In this document: in pieces, positions 23,504 through 34,718 of the stretch
Layout of the letters: each line of letters opens with the position of its first letter
How positions within the stretch are numbered: position 1 is the first letter of the stretch
Source: Hordeum vulgare subsp. vulgare
Lineage: Eukaryota > Streptophyta > Magnoliopsida > Poales > Poaceae
NCBI RefSeq assembly: GCF_904849725.1
Contig: NC_058518.1
Span: 210,564,741 to 210,628,740, forward strand
Length of the DNA stretch: 64,000 bases
Direction: 5' to 3'
Made by a program: the position numbers and the translations under genes
The notes under the pieces: generated by a model
What the model was told of the DNA's origin: nothing
The model's database searches: none
Seen by the model: only the letters and a program-made list of their open reading frames with translations

Positions 23504-26500
23504 TGTGGGGACCCCGACTTACGAGTCGAGATCGCCGAATGAACGTGCTGAGTGATCCCAGAGTTTGATGCTCACCGAACACACAAATACTGTATATTAA
23601 GAGTCTTACATCCGTACATACCGTTTGATACAACAAATGACCATTGCAGTCAAGTCTTACCATTATATAGGGCTTTGAGGGCCAACACACCACATTGGAC
23701 AAATAACGGAAATATCGGTCGAAAGCGTGAACCCATGCCATCATCCTTAACCTACAGGCATTCTGACTGGGAAGCGTCCTAGCTCGCAAGAACGTCATCG
23801 AGTTCCTCTTCACCAATTCGTGTTCTCTCATACCTGGTCAATGAAATAACCACTGGCAAGCCAATGAGTACTTCTGATTGTACTCGCATTCAGCCCGTGA
23901 TGTGAACAAGGCAAGTGAAGGATAACAATAACATGCTTCTTTGGTGGATATCTCTTGGTGGTAAATAAACATGATCATAGGTATGCATCATAAGTAAACT
24001 ACTTTTGAAGAAAAGGTTACAGATATGAATATATTTGTCGAGGGCTGAACCATCCGGGTTCACCCTATATGTCAAGTCACCGAACTTGGTCATATCATTA
24101 CTCTCATAATAACTCCTTTTTATCAAAACTCACACACGCTTGGTTTATGCGGAAACAACTGGACATAGTTTAAGCACCACCACCCAACTGTCCTTGACCG
24201 TGGACACGGCTATTCGAATAGTTTTACACGCTGCAGAGGTAGTACGCTGGACCCACGAGATCCGAGAAACTTCCGTGTCAACCACGACTCGCGGTATATA
24301 ACATACCCGAGGTAAGTACCCGATCAATGCCTTTCCCCTGATGATACTAGACAAAAGGTCCACTCGATTGGTACCCAACCTACATGTTGTAAGTCTTACG
24401 AGCATCGACTCTGGACACTATCAACCATGCGGGGACCAAAGGTGTGCCTAGAACACATAAAAATGGCATAGTCGCGCTATCTAGCACGACCCCATCACGA
24501 GAGTGACCACATATCACTCCAGCCACTTGTAATGTGGCTCTTTGCTAGCACCGACCAAAGTAATCAATAAAGCCACATCCCATAAAGGGGTAACGTGATC
24601 GTACAGGTAAGGTTGGGATGGTCGACACATCATAAATCTAATCCCATTTCCGAAACCATATTCACTCAAAGTACCCGGTGCACCACTACTCCGAAAGTGG
24701 CCACCTAACTCATCATCACCCTCGCGTATTAGTGGCACCCGACGGGGTTTTCGTAAACCTTTGATTTATGTCATCATCATGCTCATGCTAATACTATTCT
24801 AACTTTACTTGTCAACATGATATTAGCATGACCCTCATAGGTGGTAGGATCAAGCTTAATGCATGTGCTCCGGAGGAGCCATCGTAACATCACTTGAATG
24901 ATTTATCAGCACTTATGATCATATGCAACGGAAATATTTTCCTCGGAGTCTTCGAGGTCTTCCGCTCCAACTCCGAGTACTCCGTCTACCCGTTAACTAT
25001 CGTCGGGAACAACCACGGTAAGCAACACAACATGCAGAAATAAAAGTGCTACATAAATTGAAGTTATATTTTTCTTGGACCTCTCTGGTCATAAGAAAAA
25101 CACCAGAAGCTTGCCATAGGAGGTTTGGATCATCAGGGATTTCTGAATGGAGGAAAGGAGGAGTAGGGGATTCTTTATGAAGCCCACAGAAAGTTTTATG
25201 ATATAAATGAGTGGATACACTCATTTAACAGAGAATTTTTTTAGAAATATTTAGAAAGTTGTTTCACTTGATTTGGAGTTGAAATGAATATTCTAGGAAT
25301 TTTCTAATATGGAATAAATAGTTATAGGAAGCTATTTATTTAATACAACATAATAAAGCCCGATAAAAATGTTGACCAAGGCTTCAAAAATAGGGCATGA
25401 TATAATAAGTCTCTGGAAATTGGAATCACTCCAATTAGAGTTGATTTGAGTCCTCTAGGATTTTCACAAAGTGTGGCTCATTATATCCAGATTTGTATTT
25501 TAATAAATACACCACAGAAAGTTGCTGTGGAAAAATGTGCAAAGCACATATTTGGATAGCCCTGAATTTTAGGAACCTGCAGGAGTTTGAGTCAAACAAA
25601 TTGGAGTTAGAATGATTTTTGAATGGATTTTGGAAGTTATGCAAAAATAGGAAAAATCATAAAAAGGGGCTCAACCTCGGGGGTTATCTTGCGCCCCCGG
25701 CATTAGATCGGCCTTCAGGCCGGCCCAACTAAGCGCTGGAGCGCATGAGGGCCACGACGAAGGCGTACTTTCCCGAGTGCGTCTTCACTGCAGGGAGGCG
25801 GCAAAGGCGGAGGCGCTGCCACTTTAGTGGCGCGGCCCACCTGGCGGCCTCACCAGCTAGCTGACGCGCGGGCCCGCTGGCCTTTTTCAACCTCCCACTG
25901 GAGCACGCAGCAGTGGAGGATCTCTCGTCACCGGTGGCCCACACTACCGGCCACCGTTCCACGCGGTCCAGCCGCCTGAGGGCATCGGGACATGAGCCAT
26001 ACCCAGCTGGGTGGCTCCTACTAGCCGAAGAAGGCCCGAGCGACGCAGGCTCCTATGTTAGTGGGGGTGGCCGCAGCCTCCTCTTTACTCGGGTCCTTGG
26101 TGCCAGGAGAAGGACCAGAGGAAGGGGAACGGCTCGCCCCGGCCAGGGGTGCCCGGAGGAGTGTCCAGGGCGAGGGAAGTCTCGGCCTTATTCGAATTTG
26201 GAACGGACGCCGCCAGCGAGTTTTGGCGATGGACGGGGAAACAGAGCACGGGAGCGAGATTAGGGGCACATGGGCATTCGGGGAAGAGAGGAGGGTTTGG
26301 GGGAAGCCAGAGAGGGCTCAAGGAAGAGGAAATAAGAGGGGGAGAGAAGAGAGAGCTCGGGAGCTCTTGGAGCTTCCTGGTGCATGGATGCCACGCGTGC
26401 CTCAGGAAGCTTGGAAGCTTGCTGATGATGGGGAGTGGTTTGAATGGTCAAAAGAAGGCTCTGAGACATACTGAGACATCTTGGACCAGCTAAAAATGAA

Positions 26501-28394
26501 CTGGAGGGAGAAGACAAAGTGCAGAGCACCATTTCTACACTCCAGGGTGGTGGTCACCACTCCATTTGGTGTCCTGGGCCACCCTTTGGCCAGGCCAAGG
26601 TGTCAAACATGCAAGGCATGCAGGCCACATGGTACTGATGAAGTTTGTCCCCAAGTGGAGCTGGATTGAATTGGTTTGCAAACTGATTAAATTTGCAGCA
26701 GCAAACTTGGGGCTGGCATAAGTGGTTTTCACAGGAAGGAATGGGAGGTGAAACCATGTCGTGGAGCATCAGGTATGGAAAGACTAAAACAATGCCAAGT
26801 TTGAGATCAGACAAAGGTGTGTAGCTACTACTTGCTGTACAAAGCTACATTTCTGCCATAAATCAACTTGTAGATGTGTTGCTCATTTTTCCTATATGAG
26901 CATGCCATCTATTGGTTTTAAATGACGCCTTGGGATGCTAGGGGTCCTTTGGAAAGAGATGGGGGCTTTGTCTTAAGCAGAAGTGGTCCAAGAGGGGTGA
27001 ATATGGTGATTTCAAGGGTGAAATGAGGAATAGTTACATGGAGCCTCTCTCCAATAATTGACCAGTGGCCATGAAAATGCTACTGGAGGTAATATGTAAC
27101 TATATGAAGTTGTGGTAGAAAGTTGAGCTCAAGGGTTAAAGTGGAAGGGGCCAAAGTAGCCAATAAAGTGAATGCACACAAGGTGTTTGATGAGTGGCAG
27201 AGCAAACAGATGTACATCAAAGGATATGAAACTTAACAGGATCAAGTAATGGATAGAAATAAGCTTGGACACCAAATTTGGGATTTGGTGGACAAGGTTT
27301 CCAATGTAAACTCGGAAAAACCCATGAAATAGGCAGAAATAGCTTTCTGCTACAAAACTATTCAACTCAATTCCCACAAATCCAATATTTGGTGTGGGGG
27401 CATTATTTGAGTATAAGGCATGCCCAAAAAGTTTGGAGGCAATTGGATAAACTTTATAATGTAAAGTTTCCCAAAGTCAGAAATCAACAAAGAGGGTTTC
27501 GAGGGGCGTGGGACAAGTTCCTCTTTTATTCTTGATGCACCACTTGGTGTGGATGCATTATTGGAGTACCAGAACATGTCCACCAAATTTAAGTAAAATT
27601 GGAGACACTTGCCAATGTAGAGTTGCTCAAATTTGGATCTGGACAGACAGGGTTTTAGAACAATTAGGGGAGTCAAATCAACTTAGATTGAGATGAAACT
27701 TGGCAAGATCAGCAACCATATCATAGGTGTCATGCTGGAATTTTACTCGAATTTATTGAGAATATTTCTTATAGAAATATTCCAAACGCTTGAAATAGGA
27801 AGGAAAGGTTTTGAAGGGGTTTGCCCAATATTTTGAACATGACCATGTGTTGAAACTCATATATATGGAATATATATGTCCAGTGAGTTTCCGTAAATTT
27901 TCTTAAATATTTTGAAAGCAATAAAAATAACTTTCCTTCATAAGAGATCATTTCTCGCCTCACAAGAAGGCATTTAAATAAAATAACAAAATAACTTTTA
28001 AAATAATAATATTGTTGTTTTTGGAAGATATTTTGATAATAGGTTTTAAATAAAATAATTGGTGCAAATTAAATTCCCTAATTTGAGGACTTGTAGTACA
28101 AACCTCATTTTAGGGGTTTTGAAAGCGTAATTCAAAGAAATGCATTTTGGTGAAAATAATATTTGGTAAAAATAGTTTCTAGTCCTAAACACATGGCATG
28201 ATCATTAGGCAGGAGTTTTGGGCTATGGAGGTGAGTCCGGAGAATAGCAAGAATTATTGAGAATCGACACAAACATACCAACAAGCAAGCAAAGAACAGT
28301 CACTTCAAGCATCACAAGGATTCTCAAAAAATTTATTGGTCCTAATTTTTGAAATAAGTTAATTAGTTAGGAAAGCTAAACACAGGGTGTGACA
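23504..28394 (-). repeat. 3' LTR of LARD-1 (4891 bp)
   Basis: It is collinear with 32350-33222 plus 47448-51467. Over the first 210 bp I count roughly 17 differences by eye (about 8%), clearly more than between the Sire-2 LTRs. This copy lacks about 70 bp near 24930 that the right LTR keeps, and keeps about 37 bp near 25515 that the right LTR lacks. A GC-rich segment (25680-26480) produces long chance ORFs. Confidence 0.9.
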
Positions 28395-28432
28395 GACCTT
28401 ACCCTCTTAAGAAAATCTCGTCCCCGAGATTT
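28395..28432 (-). other. LARD-1 polypurine tract and adjacent hairpin
   Basis: On the minus strand AAATCTCGGGGACGAGATTT (8-bp stem, 28413-28432) is followed by CTTAAGAGGGTAAGGTC and then the LTR start. This hairpin-plus-purine arrangement is typical of Del/Tekay-type Gypsy 3' ends (from memory) and suggests the autonomous relative. Confidence 0.65.
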
Positions 28433-28882
28433 GTTAAGGCGATTGCAAGGGTCTGCTTCGGCTATGCTGCTAAACAGAACGATAGCAATTCATTCCAAAC
28501 ACACGGTCTGGCATGGTCACCTCAAGAGTGCCACTTATTGGTGCATCTGCATTCCACGAAGGTGTCGGAGGAAGGGAAATTGCAATACATGGCTGCTAGT
28601 CGTACCTGGTGCTGGCACCCACTCCGGCTGACAGGTGGACCCAGGGGCCGCCGTCAGCCTCTTCTTCCTCCTCTGATTCTTCTTTCTTGGGTGAGTCCCA
28701 TGTGCTCCATCCACTTGCGGTGCCTAGGGTGTGGGGTGTTCGGCGCCGCCCTGCGGTGGTGCGTGGTGAGCCAACTGTCGGCGCAACGAGAACTCACCTC
28801 GCGAGTCTGAGCATGTCGACACTGCTCTGGGATTCCCACTGAGCACCGACGGCCGAGCGGAAAATGGAGCTGGTGGCCTTGC

Positions 28883-28910
28883 CATTGGCTCACCGAGCCT
28901 GGCTATAAAT
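28883..28910 (+). promoter_or_regulatory. Promoter-like CCAAT plus TATA inside LARD-1, antisense to the element
   Basis: An inverted CCAAT box (ATTGG, 28883-28887) lies 15 bp upstream of CTATAAAT (28903-28910), followed by a pyrimidine-rich leader without ATG until 29008. This is inferred; no transcription data. Confidence 0.45.
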
Positions 28911-29007
28911 GGCCAGTGAGTCCTTCTCGTTCTCCCACCCGGCCTCGTCCCTTGCTGCTGCTCCGGTCCTCTTCCTCCTTCTTCTCCTTGCTGGTGCTCG
29001 AGGAGGG

Positions 29008-29175
29008 ATGCCAATGGCGAACGAAACCCTGGGGTGGCTCATAATCGTCCTATCTATAATGGTGGCATTGCTGGTCGGGGTCTCGACGATGTACTACGCG
29101 ATCGTCCACGATGATCATCATGATGTTGTTGCCCGCATGGTGGCTCTCTGTGGCGGCAGGGTTCATGACGATTAG
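29008..29175 (+). CDS. Small hypothetical membrane peptide (55 residues) in LARD-1
   Basis: I do not recognise this protein. The frame opens at ATG 29008 and stops at 29175. Residues about 7-29 (LGWLIIVLSIMVALLVGVST) form one strong predicted membrane helix, followed by a short His/Asp-rich tail (HDDHHD). A longer frame from ATG 28909 exists, but that ATG overlaps the TATA box and would be upstream of transcription, so 29008 is preferred. An AATAAA at 29226-29231 lies 51 bp after the stop. It runs antisense to LARD-1. It could be a captured host gene fragment or a chance frame. Confidence 0.35.
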   Translation: MPMANETLGWLIIVLSIMVALLVGVSTMYYAIVHDDHHDVVARMVALCGGRVHDD

Positions 29176-29225
29176 GCAACTTCTCAATGTACATGTGGTG
29201 TTTGTGTGATAGCGGTGTCTCCGCG

Positions 29226-29231
29226 AATAAA
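29226..29231 (+). terminator. Polyadenylation signal after the small ORF
   Basis: AATAAA lies 51 bp downstream of the 29175 stop, within a sequence that then turns G/T-rich (29285-29345), as expected near a cleavage site. Weak on its own. Confidence 0.35.
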
Positions 29232-32200
29232 TACATATGCGGTTTCTTCTTACGAAGGAACCAAGGTGTGCCATTTTGGCAAGTGATTAGGTGTCGATGT
29301 GTGTGTGGTGGTGAACGTAGTCGTGGTCCTGGTGGAGGTTCCTCCCGGTGTGTCAGTCCTTGCTGGTCTTATTGTCTTGCATGTCGTAGTCGGCTTGGTT
29401 GACGTAGGCGATATAATAAAATGTGTTGTTTCTTCTCTGTCGTCATGGCTCCTTGATCATGTTGATGCTTCATCATGCTTGCGGGAAATCGTCTTCGGTT
29501 GTCGGAGGGTTGCAGTCTGCGGAGTCTGCGGCTCATCTAAACAGGACTAAGGCGTTCATCCCCTTACTGGCGAATGAGCATGTCATTCGCGAGGACAACA
29601 ACATATGTTTCCCAAGCATCACATAGCACAGTGCTCGTGAGACAGGTGAGGGGAACGGGATCTTGCTATGAGCAGGATACTGGCCATATTCCAACGACTT
29701 AGAGTCATTTTCTATGGTCGTAATCCGTCCATCTTCTGGCTTGGTCAAGCTTAGGGTCTCAAGGAACTTAGGATGTGGGTGAACATTTATTATCCTATCT
29801 CTAAGCACATTCCTTAGATGCCAATAGTCCAACCTCTAACTGTGGACAAAAATCACCCTATTTCATCAAAGATACCATCTAACATAAGTCAACTCCACAC
29901 CGCTCATGCTAACCAACTCCGGGGTTGATGGAAGAACTAAACCCAAACACTACAAGTATGGTGTAGCTATGATGCTCATGCATTCCTCTACAAGAATCTC
30001 GGGGAGGCATACAAGCTCTTAAGCTTAAATTTAAGACACCACAAAAATCCAGACGTACCGCCAGATCATCCAATTGACTAGGTACGACATTACTATATTA
30101 AGGAAATACATAGTATAAAAATCCAATATCTCGTTTCCTTTCTACGAATCCGATCAATCATTTCTGGACCCATCACTCCTACAAATCCAGTATTGATGGG
30201 GTTCTACATAATCTCTTAGAGTCCTCATAATTCACATATTACTGCAAAACTTATGTCACAATATATCCACCAACTTCCAATATCATGGCCATCTAATCTC
30301 CAAGGCCAGTTCACATAGGTTCGTATATCAATTCGACAACCCCAAGTATACGCACTCGTTATACACCGAGATACATGGAATCACAATTAAGATCATCAAG
30401 CAAAATCCAGTTCACTCCGAACCATGTGGCCTCATATATCATTAATAGTCTGTTGGGTCTACCTATTTAAATCCAAACTCAAGTCCAATAAGAACTCTTG
30501 CTTGATACTCCAAGTCATTTTGGTAAAAGCAGCAAATCATGCCAACTACTTTCTAAAGTCATGTATACCACCAAGAATTTATTGTTCGCGATCGTAATCG
30601 TCCTACTAGATCCAACCTTAGGCCAGGAATATGTAGGTTATGCTACTATATAAACTTGTTCCACCAAGTTCATCTACCTTTATAAGGGTCTTATGATCCA
30701 CCAAGATAATCTAGTTGTATCTTCAAGACAACTATCATCATCCAACAATCTTTAGTCTCATACTCTATATCCGAGAACGGTCCTACTTACAGCATCAGGG
30801 TTATGGTGCTAGCTTAAGATTGAAGGACACTTGTTCACTGTGATCACTTGTTCCAAAAGGAACCCGATGCTAACCAGGGGTTTATCAGGGATCTACAGGT
30901 GTTCTGGCAAGTCCATGTATTAAACACGTAACCAGAAAAATTGAGCCGTAAATGCTTGTAGAGGTTAGTCCATTCTAGAGAGGGTTTCCGATCTTGATGG
31001 AAAAGCACAACTCCTATGGGTTGCGTGTGGTTAAGCATGGTACGGTCAGTGTCTTTAGTGTCAGCCGTCCATAGAAGTGGATCCTTGGTACATCTTGTCT
31101 TGCTGGTCTTCATTTGTTGAGAGGGGTGAAAGAGAGAGAGAGAGAGTTGCATAGAGGGGAGTGCCTAAGGAGTGCTACAATGCGAGTGTAATCAAACAAG
31201 CATTGTAAAGTTAACTCAAACAAGTGCCAAAATATTTATCGAGAATCAAGATAAGACAGGTGATATAACCGCATGCTCGTTGCTCAAGCAAAAATGTGAC
31301 TTATATCAAAGCACAAACAACAAAAACAAACAACACAAAAGATGGTCCATCCGAACCATTTCACGGACTCGACTTCGCATAGGGGATTTATGACTCATCC
31401 TACCCTAGGGTTCTTGGACTTGACAGTCGTGCTTGCTTCATGCTTCGGAGAGGAGTCTGCTAAGTCTTCTGGACCTTCTCACGGTGTTGCCACGTCTCTT
31501 GTTGTTGCTCACCGAACATCTCGGGTTGAGTCGAAACAATCCTTGATGACTTCTCGTCTCGGGAGTTGCTGACGAAGGTGGCTCTTCATGGTTGTCATTA
31601 ACAGGGTCTTCTGTTGTTTTACAATCTTTTCCTGGTCTCCTTGTCTTCTGAGGTTGCGAGAGTTCCAAGTGGACAACTTCATGCAATGATATTTGCAAGA
31701 CATGATAGAGTTTCGACCCGTCAGTCACCTGGATCGCAATATCGACACAAAGAGCGGGGTATGAAGAGAACCGTTTTCCTGCTCACTAAGGTGAGGCGGA
31801 CCAATGGCGAGGTTCTCATCCACCGGTGGTGGTCGACACAATCTTTATGTTGACAGGGTTACTCTATTAGCGATGCAGATAATGGTCTTGCACATAAAAT
31901 GTCCTGATCATCGTAGGTGGAAGTGGCATCACTCCGGATCAGTGCTGAGGTTGTTGCCATCTCCTAAGCCTCGTTGTCCTTGTTCCTCTTGGAGGTACTT
32001 CTGTTGGTATCGCCTGGTCGTAATTGTCATCCTGGTCCTTCAGTACATGGATGGTCGCTTGGAAAGATTGCTTCCTTCCAAGTTGCTCAAGTAGTTTTTA
32101 AGTAATCCAGTGGTTAGGAAAAAGGGAGCTAGCGGCTATTTGCAAGTTTGAAGATGCAAACGAGGGATGTCAAAAAAATATGAGTGGGAGTGCTAAGGCA

Positions 32201-32331
32201 AAACCTTGCTTCTTTTGAAAATGTAGGAGAGGTGAGAAAGATATAGGTTTTGTAAATACTTTTGAAGAGTTTGGAAAGCAGTTTTATCCTAATTAACGTC
32301 TGTTCTAACTAAGGGCTTCCTACAGTCAGGA

Positions 32332-32345
32332 TGGCTCTGATACCA
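32332..32345 (-). other. Primer binding site of LARD-1 (tRNA-Met type)
   Basis: On the minus strand TGGTATCAGAGCCA starts four bases after the 5' LTR end at 32350. It proves the minus orientation of LARD-1. Confidence 0.88.
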
Positions 32346-32349
32346 GCTC

Positions 32350-33222
32350 TGTGGAGACCCTGACTTACGAGTCGAGATCGCCGAATGAACGTGTTCAGCG
32401 ATCCCAGAGATCAATGCTCACCAAACACACATATACTGTATATTAAGAGTCTTACATCCATACATACCGTTTGATACAACAAATGACCATTGCGGTCAAG
32501 TCCTACCAATATATAGGGCTTTGAGGGCCAACACACCACCTTGGACCAATAGCGGAAATATCGGTCGAAAGCGTGAACCCATGCCATCAGCCTTAACCTA
32601 CAAGCATTCTGAGTGGGAAGAGTCCTAGCTCGCAAGAACGTCACCGAGTTCCTCTTCACCAATTCCTGTTCTTTCATACGTGGTCAATGAAATAACCAGT
32701 GGCAAGCCAATGAGTACTTTTGATTGTACTGGCATTTAGCCCATGATGTGAACAATGCAAGTGAAGGATAACAATAACATGCTTCTTTGGTGGATATATC
32801 TTGGTGGTAAATAAACAAGATCATAGGTATGCATCATAAGTAAACTAGTTTTCAAGAACACGTTACAGATACCAATATATCTGTTGAGGGCTGAACCACC
32901 CGGGTTCACCCTATATGCTAAGTCACCGAACTTGGTCATATCATTACTCTCATAATAACTCCTTTTTATCACAACTCACACACACTTGGTTTATGCGGAA
33001 ACAACTGGACGTAGTTTAAGCAGCACCACCTAACTGTTCTTGACCATGGACATGGCTATTCGAATAGTTTTACACTCTGCCGAGGTAGTATGCTGGACCC
33101 ACGAGATCCGGGAAACTTTCGTGTCAACCACAACTCGCGGTATATAACATACCCGAGGTAAGAACCCGATCAATGCCTTTCCCCTAACGATACTAGACAA
33201 AGAGGTCCACTCGATTGGTACG
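32350..33222 (-). repeat. 5' LTR of LARD-1, inner segment (left of Sire-2)
   Basis: It aligns with 23504-24375 of the left LTR. It ends CGATTGGTACG, where Sire-2 inserted; the last five bases GTACG are one arm of the Sire-2 target duplication. Confidence 0.92.
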
Positions 33223-34636
33223 TGTAAGTGCATCTAGTGCCCCTTAGTGATTTTGGTGGTTTCAAGACTTATAGGTTAAGTATCTAATGTGTTTATAAGT
33301 GTACACATGATCTATAAGTTATTGAGGAGTTTGAGATATTTGAAGAATATCGACCCCTAAAAATGTATATCTTCGGTTGAAGAAATTGGTCTGAAGCTGA
33401 AGAAATGAATCGCGAGGAATCTGCGATGGAATTTATATTCCTCATGAAGATACTGATATTGAGAAGACCGGTGGTTCCTGAAGAAAATCATTCTGAAGAA
33501 ATTGAAGCGTGAAGATTTACGTTTTTTGTTTTACTTTCTTCGCATTTGATGAATAGGAACACCGTACTGTTAAAGGGGGTCAAAGTAACACTATGGAATG
33601 GATTTCCTCATGATGCTCAACCCAAGCCTAATCCTACCAAAAGCCTCAAGTGAGGAATATGAGTGACATGAGGACTCTCAGAGTTGAGGGTCCCGACCGT
33701 CTCGATAACAACGCCAAGTCACTGGTCTTATCCACTCCAACGGTCATATTATTTAAGGGCATTAGTGTCAAATCATGTCGGGTTGCTCCCAGGCTATAAA
33801 TAGCCACCCCCCACAACCACTAGGTGGTTGGCTGCTCCGTTAGAAACTGACACTTGTCATAAGAGCAACCCAAATTCCTCAGAGCCTTCGAGAGTAATTC
33901 ATCTGTGAGGAAATACACCACCCACCGAAACCACAAACCAAACCTAGTGATTGAGCATCACTGAAGAAGTTGTTCCTGTGTGGGACTGAAGCCTCTTACC
34001 TTTGAGGACGGTGCATCCTACAGACGGTTAGGCGTCATGGTCTAGAACATTCCAGCAGTTCATTGTGGATCGTCGGGTGACCAAGTTTGTGAGGGTTTGG
34101 AAGTCTGCCCTGAAGACTTACCACGAGTGTTGGGCGAGGACTGTGTGTCCTTAGCTCAAGGAGAATACGGTAGGGACTGTGTGTCGCGGGACTGGGTGTC
34201 CTTTGGTTTCAATACCAAGCTGCTCCAAACCAGATGTACAACTGTCACAGCAGTTGGAACTGGGTCATCAACGACTGTCTTCTCTAAGAATCGGGTTCTA
34301 ATTCCTCAACTCTTTACTTTCTCTGTATTATGTGTTGATGACTTTCACTGTGACTGTTTGAAGAATTTGCTGAAGACTTTCTCTGAATTTCCTCAACCCC
34401 AAATTCTTCACAATAGTTAATCATCATCTGTACTCTGCGTGCCTGCTTACTGTGTAACCTGTTTTCACATTCTTCACTCTGAATACTGCTGGTGTGAACG
34501 TTTGCACATCTGATCCTTTACTGTTTTCACTGTGAGTTAGTCATCAGTGAGGAATTTCCTCAAAAGGAATTTCCTCAGTGATGAAATTCTAAAAATCTCC
34601 TATTCACCCCCCTCTAGTCGATATAACGCACTTTCA
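33223..34636 (+). repeat. 5' LTR of Sire-2 (1414 bp)
   Basis: It starts TGTAAGTGCATCTAGTGCCC and ends CGATATAACGCACTTTCA. It has the same length as the 3' LTR. It contains ACGGTCATATTATTTAAGGG, then a TATA box, then the presumed transcribed part. Confidence 0.95.
33794..33802 (+). promoter_or_regulatory. LTR TATA box of Sire-2
   Basis: CTATAAATA in AGGCTATAAATAGCC, about 570 bp into the LTR. The same box is at 46605-46613 in the 3' LTR and, reversed, at 7613-7621 in Sire-1. It is the likely start of the genomic RNA. Confidence 0.7.
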
Positions 34637-34638
34637 AT

Positions 34639-34650
34639 TGGTATCAGAGC
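34639..34650 (+). other. Primer binding site of Sire-2
   Basis: TGGTATCAGAGC begins two bases after the LTR end, the copia-type tRNA-iMet site. Confidence 0.93.
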
Positions 34651-34718
34651 AAGGTACTCCCTTGTTCTGTGTGATTTTGGTTTAACCACCTAGAGTTTTA
34701 GTTACGTCGACTGCAGGC

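Larger units (their letters stand above)
28433..32331 (-). other. LARD-1 non-coding interior
   Basis: About 3.9 kb without retroviral domains in any frame. It holds a compact plus-strand transcription unit (28883-29231, listed separately) and a short AG microsatellite at 31131-31145. A 96-codon minus frame (31438-31728) sits near the 5' side; I could not assign it. The rest is AT-balanced sequence with no structure I can support. Confidence 0.6.

Noticed and set aside
25913..26532. Overlapping long ORFs in several frames within the LARD-1 LTR (also 48790-49630)
   Set aside because: GC-rich composition gives open frames on both strands; frames are not kept between the two LTR copies and no domain is visible.
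28909..29007. Longer form of the small LARD ORF with a signal-peptide-like N-terminus
   Set aside because: Its ATG overlaps the TATA box and would lie upstream of the expected transcription start.
34639..34650. tRNA gene suggested by tRNA-like sequence next to LTRs
   Set aside because: Only the short primer-binding complement is present; no cloverleaf can be formed.
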